Assembly: GCF_001458295.1 (NCBI RefSeq)
Contig: NZ_CYUD01000008.1
Coordinates: 62,001-126,000 of the forward strand
DNA length: 64,000 nucleotides
Direction: 5' to 3'
Source of the DNA: Ruegeria denitrificans
GTDB taxonomy: Bacteria > Pseudomonadota > Alphaproteobacteria > Rhodobacterales > Rhodobacteraceae
Shown here: in pieces, positions 36,588 to 43,697 of the stretch
How the letters are laid out: every line of letters starts with the position of its first letter
Numbering within the stretch: the stretch's first letter is position 1
The notes under the pieces: model-generated
Told to the model about the DNA's origin: nothing
What the model saw: the letters and a program-made list of their open reading frames with translations, nothing else
Database searches by the model: none
Position numbers and translations under genes: made by a program

Positions 36588-36950
36588 ATGACGATCAAGC
36601 GTATCTCTTCGGGCGGAGAATTTGAGGCCAAAATAGGCTATTGCCGTGCGGTGGTGGCCGGGGGTTGGGTGCATGTTGCCGGAACGGTCGGGCAGGGCGA
36701 TGACGTGACCCAACAATGCCGTTCAGCACTGTTCACAATCGAAAATGCCCTGACCGAGGCTGGGGCCAGTTTTGCTGATGTTGTTCGCGTAACTTACATG
36801 CTGCCGGATCGTGCGGAATTTGAACCCTGCTGGCCGATTTTGAGAGAGTATTTCGGAGATAATCCCCCGGCCACATCCATGATCGAATGCGGTTTGATTG
36901 ACCCGAAATTCCGGATCGAGATCGAAGTAACGGCTTATTTGCCGGAATAG
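36588..36950 (+). CDS. RidA family protein (YjgF/UK114)
   Basis: A 120-residue protein of the RidA family, whose best-known member hydrolyses reactive enamine/imine intermediates from threonine dehydratase. Core features are [41 protein letters not shown] and a C-terminal [13 protein letters not shown]; the usual catalytic arginine is not clearly present, so this may be a subfamily with other chemistry. The ATG at 36588 (MTIKRISSG) is used; the frame extends upstream through the clpX terminator. Confidence 0.88.
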   Translation: MTIKRISSGGEFEAKIGYCRAVVAGGWVHVAGTVGQGDDVTQQCRSALFTIENALTEAGASFADVVRVTYMLPDRAEFEPCWPILREYFGDNPPATSMIECGLIDPKFRIEIEVTAYLPE

Positions 36951-37029
36951 TGAGCGCAGTCCTAGTGACACTGGACCTTGGCGTGCCTTTGGTCCATATC
37001 TGCGGGGACAGAAATACCGGAGGCAGCCG

Positions 37030-37413
37030 ATGGGAATCCTGAACACGCTATTGCGGGCCGTAACCTGGTGGAACGGGGCCACTCTGAACACGCAGATCTA
37101 CACCGCGCGCAAGGGCGTCAAGGTCGGTGAGGATGACGAAGGCAATGTGTTTTATCAGAACGCCGACGACAGCAAACGCTGGGTGATTTTCAACGGTGAG
37201 GCCGAGGCCAGCCGGATCGACCCCGATTGGCACGGCTGGTTGCACCGCACCTGGGATGAGCCGCCAACCGACAAGCCATTACAGCACAAATCCTGGGAAA
37301 AACCCCATCAAGAGAACCTGACGGGCACCGCGCTGGCATATACACCCGCGGGGTCTCTGCGCCGACAAGACCCGGTCGAGCGCACGGATTACGAGGCCTG
37401 GAGCCCGGAATAA
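37030..37413 (+). CDS. NADH:ubiquinone oxidoreductase subunit NDUFA12
   Basis: A 127-residue member of the NDUFA12/B17.2 family, a supernumerary subunit of respiratory complex I shared by alphaproteobacteria and mitochondria. The [23 protein letters not shown] and [12 protein letters not shown] stretches and the ending YEAWSPE are family-typical. It opens a short operon with mlaD 12 bp downstream. It lies away from the main nuo operon, as is usual. Confidence 0.95.
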   Translation: MGILNTLLRAVTWWNGATLNTQIYTARKGVKVGEDDEGNVFYQNADDSKRWVIFNGEAEASRIDPDWHGWLHRTWDEPPTDKPLQHKSWEKPHQENLTGTALAYTPAGSLRRQDPVERTDYEAWSPE

Positions 37414-37425
37414 ACGAGGCGAGCA

Positions 37426-37878
37426 ATGTCGACTTATAACGTGACCGAAGTTCTTGTCGGTGGAGCCGTGCTGGCCTGCGCCGTTGCCTTTGGCGTCTAT
37501 GCGAGCCAGTCCACCGGTCTGTCGCAAGGCGGTGAAGGTTATCAGCTGGAGGCCTCCTTCCGGTCGCTGGAAGGTGTCGGAGTGGGCACAGATGTGCGTC
37601 TGGCCGGGGTTAAGATCGGCACTGTGACGGGCGTTACTCTGAACGCTGACACCTATCGCGCGGACACAACCTTTACGATCCGGGACGGCATTCTGGTGCC
37701 CGATGACAGCGCCATCGTGATCTCTTCCGAAGGGCTTTTGGGGGGCAATTTTGTTGAGGTTATGCCCGGTGGTTCGCCATTCTATTTCGAACCGGGTGAT
37801 CAGGTCGAAGATACCCAAGGCGCGGTCAGCCTGATCTCGTTGCTGGTCAAATTCGTAGCCGGGGATGGCGGCGAATGA
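37426..37878 (+). CDS. mlaD: MlaD-like MCE-domain lipid transport protein
   Basis: A 150-residue single-pass inner-membrane protein with one MCE domain. An N-terminal membrane helix (VLVGGAVLACAVAFGVYASQ) anchors it, and the MCE domain begins LEASFRSLEGVGVGTDVRLAGVKIGTVTG. MlaD hexamers carry phospholipids between outer and inner membranes with MlaEFB and MlaC. No mlaE or mlaF is in the window, so the partners are encoded elsewhere. It overlaps the DUF2155 gene by 4 bp, implying coupled translation. Confidence 0.92.
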   Translation: MSTYNVTEVLVGGAVLACAVAFGVYASQSTGLSQGGEGYQLEASFRSLEGVGVGTDVRLAGVKIGTVTGVTLNADTYRADTTFTIRDGILVPDDSAIVISSEGLLGGNFVEVMPGGSPFYFEPGDQVEDTQGAVSLISLLVKFVAGDGGE

Positions 37879-38243
37879 GGAGTTTCCTGCTAATCGCGGC
37901 TCTGCTGGTGGCCACGGGAGCAATGGCGCAGCAAAAGGTTCAGTCTGGTCCCGGGGCGATCCTTCGAGGCTTGGACAAAGTCAATGGCCAAACTGTCGAT
38001 GTCGAAATGCAAAACGGTCAGGCCGGAGAAATTTTTGGTCTGGATGTCGCACTGGCAGATTGCCGTTATCCTGCCGAAAACCCGACCGGTGATGCGTTTG
38101 CCTATCTGACAATCTGGGAAAAGGGCAAGTCGGATCAGTTGTTTGACGGCTGGATGATTGCAACGTCTCCGGCATTGAACGCGCTGGATCATTCACGCTA
38201 TGACGTCTGGGTGATCCGCTGTATCACACCCTCGGGCGACTGA
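37875..38243 (+). CDS. DUF2155 secreted protein
   Basis: A 122-residue exported protein with signal peptide RSFLLIAALLVATGAMAQ. The mature part is a conserved DUF2155 core (ILRGLDKVNGQTVDVEMQNG, PTGDAFAYLTIWE, LFDGWMIATSPALNALDHSRYDVWVI, one C-terminal Cys pairing with CRY). It overlaps mlaD at the 5' end and the convergent aat gene by 46 bp at the 3' end. The function is unknown; it co-occurs with complex I accessory and mla genes in this group. Confidence 0.88.
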   Translation: MRSFLLIAALLVATGAMAQQKVQSGPGAILRGLDKVNGQTVDVEMQNGQAGEIFGLDVALADCRYPAENPTGDAFAYLTIWEKGKSDQLFDGWMIATSPALNALDHSRYDVWVIRCITPSGD

Positions 38244-38830
38244 TCCAAGGGGGCGGTGAAATCCGCACTGGCGTTCAGGGCCTCGTCCAATTCCTGTCGG
38301 TATTGCGCGCGCGGAATTTCGATCGCGCCCAAAGACGCCAAATGTGCGGTCAGAAACTGGGTGTCGAATAGTCGAAACTCGGTCTGGCGCAGTCGATCCA
38401 CCAAATAGGCCAGCGCGATTTTGGACGCATCTGTCCGGCGCGAGAACATGCTTTCCCCAAAGAACGCAGCTCCTAATGTGACGCCGTAAACACCTCCAAC
38501 CAATTGGTCCTTGTCCCAAATCTCCAGAGAATGTGCAAAGCCAGTTTGGTGGATTTGCAGGTACAGCTCACGCAGTTCAGAGTTGATCCAGGTGTCGGCG
38601 CGGTCTGCACAGCCGTCGACCACCCCGTTAAAGTCCTGATCTATGGTGACAGTGAATCCGCAATTTCGGATTCGGCGCGCCAAGCTGCGCGAGACGTGGA
38701 ACCCATCCAATGGAAAGATGCCACGAAACTTGGGATCGACCCAGAACAGCTCGGCGGCATCGCGGTGTTCGGCCATCGGGAAAATGCCGATGGAATAACC
38801 GTGCAGTAATAGTTCCGGGGAAAGACTCAT
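38198..38830 (-). CDS. aat: Leucyl/phenylalanyl-tRNA-protein transferase
   Basis: A 210-residue aminoacyl transferase of the N-degron pathway, adding Leu or Phe to N-terminal Arg/Lys of proteins for degradation by ClpAP. Typical motifs are GIFPMAE, LFWVDPKFRGIFPLDGFHVSRS, GESMFSRRTDASKIALAYLV and FDTQFLTAHLASLGAIEI. The start at 38830 (MSLSPELLLHGYSIG) is used. It follows accC on the same strand after an inverted repeat and overlaps DUF2155 by 46 bp. Confidence 0.96.
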   Translation of the reverse strand: MSLSPELLLHGYSIGIFPMAEHRDAAELFWVDPKFRGIFPLDGFHVSRSLARRIRNCGFTVTIDQDFNGVVDGCADRADTWINSELRELYLQIHQTGFAHSLEIWDKDQLVGGVYGVTLGAAFFGESMFSRRTDASKIALAYLVDRLRQTEFRLFDTQFLTAHLASLGAIEIPRAQYRQELDEALNASADFTAPLDQSPEGVIQRITQTS

Positions 38831-38844
38831 GCAGAATGCTCGAA

Positions 38845-38870
38845 GGGCGAAGGGGAAAAACCCTTCGCCC
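38845..38870. repeat. Hairpin between accC and aat
   Basis: GGGCGAAGGG (38845-38854) and CCCTTCGCCC (38861-38870) form a perfect 10-bp stem with a 6-nt A-rich loop in the 47-bp gap. No T tract follows on the minus strand, so it is probably not a strong terminator. It could attenuate aat expression or protect accC mRNA. Confidence 0.6.
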
Positions 38871-38877
38871 CAGTATG

Positions 38878-40227
38878 TTAATCGGCCATATGCTCGGCCA
38901 GCCAACGCTCCAACCAGTGGATGTTGTAGGTACCGCTGTGAATATCAGGCTCTTGCAGCAGCTCGTGGAAGAGGGGCACAGTGGTGTCGATGCCATCCAC
39001 GATCAGCTCGCCCAACGCACGCTCCAGACGGGCCAGCGCCTCGGCCCGGTCGCGGCCCTGTACGATCAGCTTGGCAATCAGCGAGTCGTAATAAGGTGGG
39101 ATCGAGTAGCCATCATAAAGCGCTGAGTCCATCCGGACGCCCAGACCGCCGGGCGCGTGATAGGCCGTGATCTTACCCGGGCAGGGCGAGAAGTTGGGCA
39201 GCTTTTCAGCGTTGATCCGAACCTCGATGGCGTGGCCGTTGATCTCCAGATCATCCTGACCGAACGACATGTCTTCGCCCGCGGCGACAAGAATTTGTTC
39301 GCGGACCAGATCGACGCCAAAGATGCCTTCGGTGACCGGGTGTTCCACCTGAAGACGGGTGTTCATTTCGATGAAATAGAACTCGCCGTTTTCGTAAAGG
39401 AACTCAATGGTGCCCGCGCCGATATAGTTGATCTTGGCCACGGCGTCGGCGCAGACTTTACCGATTTTGGCGCGTTCTTCCGGGGTGATGCAGGGGCCGG
39501 GGGCCTCTTCGAACACTTTTTGGTGGCGACGCTGCAGCGAACAGTCGCGTTCGCCCAGATGGACGGCCTTGCCTTTACCATCGCCAAAGACTTGAATTTC
39601 GATATGGCGCGGCGTGGTCAGGTATTTCTCGATATAGACCTCGTCATTGCCAAAGGCGGCTTTGCCTTCGGCCCGCGCGGTCATGAAGGCGCTTTCCATC
39701 TCATCGGCGTTCATCGCGACCTTCATGCCGCGTCCACCGCCACCCGCGGTGGCTTTGATGATGACGGGATAGCCGAATTCCTCACCGATACGCTTGGCGT
39801 CGGCCAGCGTCGGAACACCACCGTCAGAACCGGGAACGCAAGGAACACCCAGTTCCTTCATCGTGTCCTTGGCGGTGATCTTGTCGCCCATTATGCGGAT
39901 ATGTTCCGCGGTGGGGCCAATGAAGGTGATGCCGTGGTCTTCGACAATCTGCACAAACTCTGCATTCTCGGACAGGAAGCCATAGCCAGGGTGGATCGCC
40001 TGCGCACCCGTGATTTCACAGGCCGAGATAATCGCGGGCACCGACAGATAGCTTTGCGGGCTGGGGGGCGGGCCGATACACACCGATTCGTCCGCCATGC
40101 GAACATGCATCGCGTCACTGTCGGCGGTGGAGTGGACGGCGACCGTCTTAATCCCCATTTCGCGCGCGGCGCGGATAACGCGCAGGGCGATCTCGCCTCG
40201 GTTGGCAATCAGGATTTTGTCGAACAT
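38878..40227 (-). CDS. accC: Acetyl-CoA carboxylase, biotin carboxylase subunit
   Basis: A 449-residue ATP-grasp enzyme that carboxylates biotin on AccB in the first step of fatty-acid synthesis. Key features: [20 protein letters not shown] at the N-terminus, the [11 protein letters not shown]-binding loop, [16 protein letters not shown], and a complete C-terminal lid domain. Length is as expected. It follows accB by 9 bp and forms the accBC operon. Confidence 0.98.
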   Translation of the reverse strand: MFDKILIANRGEIALRVIRAAREMGIKTVAVHSTADSDAMHVRMADESVCIGPPPSPQSYLSVPAIISACEITGAQAIHPGYGFLSENAEFVQIVEDHGITFIGPTAEHIRIMGDKITAKDTMKELGVPCVPGSDGGVPTLADAKRIGEEFGYPVIIKATAGGGGRGMKVAMNADEMESAFMTARAEGKAAFGNDEVYIEKYLTTPRHIEIQVFGDGKGKAVHLGERDCSLQRRHQKVFEEAPGPCITPEERAKIGKVCADAVAKINYIGAGTIEFLYENGEFYFIEMNTRLQVEHPVTEGIFGVDLVREQILVAAGEDMSFGQDDLEINGHAIEVRINAEKLPNFSPCPGKITAYHAPGGLGVRMDSALYDGYSIPPYYDSLIAKLIVQGRDRAEALARLERALGELIVDGIDTTVPLFHELLQEPDIHSGTYNIHWLERWLAEHMAD

Positions 40228-40236
40228 GGGCCCGCC

Positions 40237-40740
40237 TTACTCAACGATGACCAGAGGGGTGCCGAATTCCACAGCGTCGCCATCACCCACAAGAATACGC
40301 TTGATGGTGCCCGACTTGGGGGCGTGGATGTGGTTCATGGTTTTCATCGCTTCGACGATCAGCAGTGTATCGCCTTCGGACACCGATGCGCCGACCGAGA
40401 TGAATGAGGGGGCGCCCGGTTCGGGCTGCATGTAGACGGTGCCAACCATAGGCGAGGTCACGGCACCGGGATGGCTGGCCGGATCTTCTTGCGCTGCGGG
40501 CGCTTCGGCTGCTGCAGGCGCGGTGGCAGGGGCAGCTAGGGGCGCGGCTGGGGCTGCGGCCGGAACGGCGACCTGAACCGGAGCGGCGGCAACATGGTTC
40601 ATGCGGCTGACGCGCACGTTCAGGCTGTCTTCTTCGCCATATTCGCGTTTGACCTGCAGTTCGGTCAGATCGTTATCGCGCAGCAATTCGGCCAGTGCCT
40701 TGATGAATGCCACATCCGCTTCGTGTTTGGTGTCTGTCAT
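40237..40740 (-). CDS. accB: Acetyl-CoA carboxylase biotin carboxyl carrier protein
   Basis: A 167-residue carrier. A charged N-terminal region is followed by an Ala/Pro-rich linker (about residues 55-95) and the biotinyl domain. The biotinylated lysine is in [11 protein letters not shown] (about K133). The domain ends [11 protein letters not shown]. First gene of accB-accC on the minus strand. Confidence 0.97.
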   Translation of the reverse strand: MTDTKHEADVAFIKALAELLRDNDLTELQVKREYGEEDSLNVRVSRMNHVAAAPVQVAVPAAAPAAPLAAPATAPAAAEAPAAQEDPASHPGAVTSPMVGTVYMQPEPGAPSFISVGASVSEGDTLLIVEAMKTMNHIHAPKSGTIKRILVGDGDAVEFGTPLVIVE

Positions 40741-40891
40741 GAGTGTCCTCGACGGTTCCCCTTTGGCCCGTCTGTTCCTGCGGGCTTTGGTCTGATTACG
40801 CAGCGTTATAAGCCAAGCGCCCTGTCATGAAAAGTGCAGTCTCGGCCTAGCAGATAAGGGTTGTACCCAAGTTTTCGCGGGGGGGAAGGGG

Positions 40892-41428
40892 TTACAGCGG
40901 CATTCCTGAAAGTTTCGCTACCAACTCGGGTAGTTTACGTGCCCCGAATTTCTCAAGCAGGCGGGCGCGGTAGGCTTCGATCGTGCGATAGCTAAGCCCC
41001 AGCTCGACCCCAATCTCCTTTGCCGAAAGGCCGCGGCAGGACATGATAGCAACCTCGCGTTCGCGCGCAGTGAGTTCGACCAGCGGACGTTCTTCCGAGA
41101 TGTCGGAAAAGCTCCAGATACCGTGGCGGAACGGGTCGTCCGGTGTCAGCGAGCGTCCACGGGCACGGCACCAGAACAAATCACTGTTGCGTCGCCGCAT
41201 GACCCGTTCGTCTGTGTAATACCCGGTATCACGCATCACCTGAAGGCTGCGCGCGCCAATCCGTTCCCAGTCAGCGACCGAGGGGTACAAATCCAACAAG
41301 GGCATGTTGCGATAATCCGCAACCTCGCCTCCGAAGGTGCGGGCAAACTGTAAATTGCAGCGCCGGATCACCCGGTTTTCCAATTCAACCAAGCCGATTG
41401 GCGCATATTCAAAGGCAGGGTCACTCAT
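40892..41428 (-). CDS. LuxR-family regulator with N-terminal PAS-like domain
   Basis: A 178-residue transcription factor. Residues about 1-110 look PAS-like (PIGLVELENRVIRRCNLQFARTFGG...DLFWCRARGRSL...IWSFSDISEER). A LuxR-type helix-turn-helix covers about residues 115-175 (LTAREREVAIMSCRGLSAKEIGVELGLSYRTIEAYRARLLEKFGARKLPELV). There is no receiver domain with a phospho-Asp. It is divergent from the XRE gene with a perfect palindrome between them. It may act in the same signalling unit, but that is inference. Confidence 0.85.
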   Translation of the reverse strand: MSDPAFEYAPIGLVELENRVIRRCNLQFARTFGGEVADYRNMPLLDLYPSVADWERIGARSLQVMRDTGYYTDERVMRRRNSDLFWCRARGRSLTPDDPFRHGIWSFSDISEERPLVELTAREREVAIMSCRGLSAKEIGVELGLSYRTIEAYRARLLEKFGARKLPELVAKLSGMPL

Positions 41429-41510
41429 CCGGCTATCGTGCCGGGATTCCAGTGAAATGAGAAGGGGCCGCGCGCAGATTTTGGTTTTGGCAGTCGTCTG
41501 GCGTGGTGGT

Positions 41511-41527
41511 CAGCTTTGTCAAAGCTG
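41511..41527. promoter_or_regulatory. Palindrome between divergent regulators
   Basis: CAGCTTTG and CAAAGCTG flank a single T, giving a perfect 8-bp inverted repeat in the gap between the LuxR and XRE genes. A TTTG/CAAA-centred palindrome resembles operators reported for short-chain-acyl-CoA responsive XRE regulators such as RamB and PccR (TTTGCAAA), so it may be the XRE protein's own operator. An AT-rich stretch with promoter-like character follows it towards the XRE start. Confidence 0.55.
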
Positions 41528-41634
41528 TAAAAGCTCTTTGAAAAATGACATGTAACCAATAGAAATACAAAAATAGTTCTGAAAATTACTCAGAAACATA
41601 ACCAGATGATTTCGCTTTGGGAGGGGGCGATGCT

Positions 41635-42930
41635 ATGCGCGATACGCTGACAGGCAGCCGTATTCGGGAAAGACGCCAGATTGCGGGCATGCGTCAGGCT
41701 GAACTGGCGCGGCAGGTCGGGATATCTGCGTCTTATCTGAACCTGATCGAACACAACCGCCGCCGGATTGGTGGCAAGTTGCTGGTCGATATTGCGGCCA
41801 CATTAGCGGTGGAGCCTTCGGTTTTGACGCAGGGGATCGAGGCGACTTTGATCGCGGCGTTGCGCGAGGCCGCGGCTGATGCTGTTGGTCAGCAGGCTGA
41901 ACTGGACGGGTTAGAGGAGTTTGCGGGCCGGTTTCCCGGATGGGCGGGCGTGCTGGCGCAAATGCATCAGCGTGTGGTGTCGTTGGAGCGCGCGGTAGAA
42001 ACCCTGTCCGACAGACTGACCCATGACCCCCATCTGGCGGCATCGATGCACGAGGTCCTGTCGACCGCCGCCGCGATTCGGTCCACCGCCGCCATTCTGG
42101 CTGATACGCAGGAACTCGAACCTGAATGGCGGGACCGGTTCCACAGCAACCTGCATCAGGATGCTGAACGTTTGGCGGAAAGCTCGAAGTCGTTGGTGGC
42201 TTATTTGGATGAAAGCGATTCTGCCGGTGATCATCGCGGCGTGCCGTTGGAAGATGTCGAGGCGTTTTTCGACGCCAACGGGCACCATTTTCCACAGATT
42301 GAACAGGGTGGGGACGGCGCGGATATTGATCTGAGTGAATTGGATTCGGCGGCTGCAAAATCCCTGACGCAGGATTTTCTCGGAATCTATGGCACGGACG
42401 CGCGGGCGATGCCGCTGGAGGATGTGCAAGCTGCTCTGGCCGAAGCTGCGCTGGACCCGCTGCAGCTTGCATCCCGGTTTTCGGTCGATCTTGCGACAGT
42501 GCTGCGTCGGTTGGCGGCCCTGCCGGAAGGGTATCTGGGCCGTCCGACGGGCTTGGTGGTATGTGATGCGTCCGGCAGCATTCTGTTCAGCAAATCTGTC
42601 CCCGGCTTTGCCATGCCGCGCTTTGGCGAAGCCTGCCCCCTTTGGCCCTTGTTTCAGGCCTTGAACCGACCTTTGGTGCCTATCCGGCAACGCATCGTAC
42701 AGCTAGGCCGGGCGGCGGCTGTTTTCGATTGTTATGCTTATGCTTGGCCGCAATCCGCATCAGGGTATGATGAAGGGCCTGTTTATCGCTCGGTGATGCT
42801 GGTGCGTTCGGTCGAAGATGTGGCGCAGAATGAGCAGGCCGTGGCACAGGTTGGGCCCAGTTGCAGGGTTTGTCCGCACAGCGACTGCACGTCGCGGCGT
42901 GAACCGTCAATTCTGAGCGAAGGTTTTTGA
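41635..42930 (+). CDS. XRE-family regulator with histidine-kinase-like helical middle region
   Basis: A 431-residue protein. An N-terminal XRE helix-turn-helix (about residues 10-62: RIRERRQIAGMRQAELARQVGISASYLNLIEHNRRR) is followed by a helical region with SMHEVLSTAAAIRSTAAIL...DAERLAESSKSLVAYLD (about 138-192) resembling a kinase DHp hairpin. The C-terminal part fits the DUF2083-type sensor of short-chain-fatty-acyl regulators, ending with CRVCPHSDCTSRREPSIL. No HExxH peptidase motif is seen. The ATG at 41635 is used because GGGAGGGGG lies 7 nt upstream; a TTG at 41617 also opens the frame. The receiver and symporter-kinase genes follow. Confidence 0.85.
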   Translation: MRDTLTGSRIRERRQIAGMRQAELARQVGISASYLNLIEHNRRRIGGKLLVDIAATLAVEPSVLTQGIEATLIAALREAAADAVGQQAELDGLEEFAGRFPGWAGVLAQMHQRVVSLERAVETLSDRLTHDPHLAASMHEVLSTAAAIRSTAAILADTQELEPEWRDRFHSNLHQDAERLAESSKSLVAYLDESDSAGDHRGVPLEDVEAFFDANGHHFPQIEQGGDGADIDLSELDSAAAKSLTQDFLGIYGTDARAMPLEDVQAALAEAALDPLQLASRFSVDLATVLRRLAALPEGYLGRPTGLVVCDASGSILFSKSVPGFAMPRFGEACPLWPLFQALNRPLVPIRQRIVQLGRAAAVFDCYAYAWPQSASGYDEGPVYRSVMLVRSVEDVAQNEQAVAQVGPSCRVCPHSDCTSRREPSILSEGF

Positions 42931-43005
42931 CAGTTTCCTGACACTGCGCGTAAGCTGGCGGCGACGGGTCAGCAAGTCTGTGATCCGTCACGGGGAGGAC
43001 AGATA

Positions 43006-43386
43006 ATGAGCCGTAAGGTTCTGTTAATTGAGGATGAGCCCAACATCGCCGAGGCCATTCGGTTTTTGCTGACGCGTGAAGGTTGGCAAGTACAAACCCA
43101 TGGCGAAGGTGCGGATGCGTTGCAGGTTATTCAAGGGGCAAGCCCGGATCTGGTCATTCTGGACGTCATGTTGCCTGGCAAAAGCGGGATGGAGATCCTG
43201 CGCGACCTACGCGAACTGGAGGATTTGCAAGGCCTACCGGTTCTGATGTTGACCGCACGCGGCCAATCCCGTGATCGCGAGATGGCAGAAAACGCAGGTG
43301 TCAGCCGGTTCATGACCAAGCCGTTTTCCAATACCGAGATGTTGACGGCAGTACGCGACCTGCATGCGCAGGCGACACAATCATGA
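43006..43386 (+). CDS. Single-domain response regulator
   Basis: A 126-residue receiver with no output domain. The phosphoacceptor is D53 in VILDVMLPGKSGMEIL; acidic pocket residues are in LIEDEPN, the switch threonine in LMLTARG, and the conserved lysine in FMTKPFS. It precedes a small membrane protein (4-bp overlap) and the symporter-kinase, which would be its likely phosphodonor. Output would be through another protein. Confidence 0.93.
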   Translation: MSRKVLLIEDEPNIAEAIRFLLTREGWQVQTHGEGADALQVIQGASPDLVILDVMLPGKSGMEILRDLRELEDLQGLPVLMLTARGQSRDREMAENAGVSRFMTKPFSNTEMLTAVRDLHAQATQS

Positions 43387-43697
43387 GCACCGGCGAAGAC
43401 CGACCGCCTTCAGGTGTCCGGCCTTCGCTGTTTCTTGAACGGCAGAGCTATCGCCGACGCAGGTTGTCGGATGCCGCGCGTCTATTGCCCTTTTTTGGGG
43501 CGGCGCTGCTGGCAATTCCGCTTTTGTGGCCTGACGCGTCGGGCGCACAGGAAGGGGTGCCTCTGTCGTCGGCGATCTTTTACATCTTTGCCTGCTGGGC
43601 GGGTCTGATTTTGGCCAGTCTGGTCTTTGGCTTTGCCGCCCGGCGTATGGCAAAACATGACGATTCCGAGCCCGAGACGGACCGATGGCCACGCTGA
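43383..43697 (+). CDS. Small two-helix membrane protein in the kinase operon
   Basis: A 104-residue protein with two hydrophobic segments (LLPFFGAALLAIPLLWP and IFYIFACWAGLILASLVFGFA) and charged termini. It overlaps the receiver gene by 4 bp and the symporter-kinase start by 13 bp, so all three should be translated together. It resembles the small DUF485/DUF4212-type companions of solute symporters in position, but no sequence family was recognised. Confidence 0.75.
   Translation: MSTGEDRPPSGVRPSLFLERQSYRRRRLSDAARLLPFFGAALLAIPLLWPDASGAQEGVPLSSAIFYIFACWAGLILASLVFGFAARRMAKHDDSEPETDRWPR

Noticed and set aside
39157..40407. 416-codon plus-strand frame opposite accC/accB
   Set aside because: Antisense shadow of two well-recognised genes, with no ribosome-binding site or family similarity.
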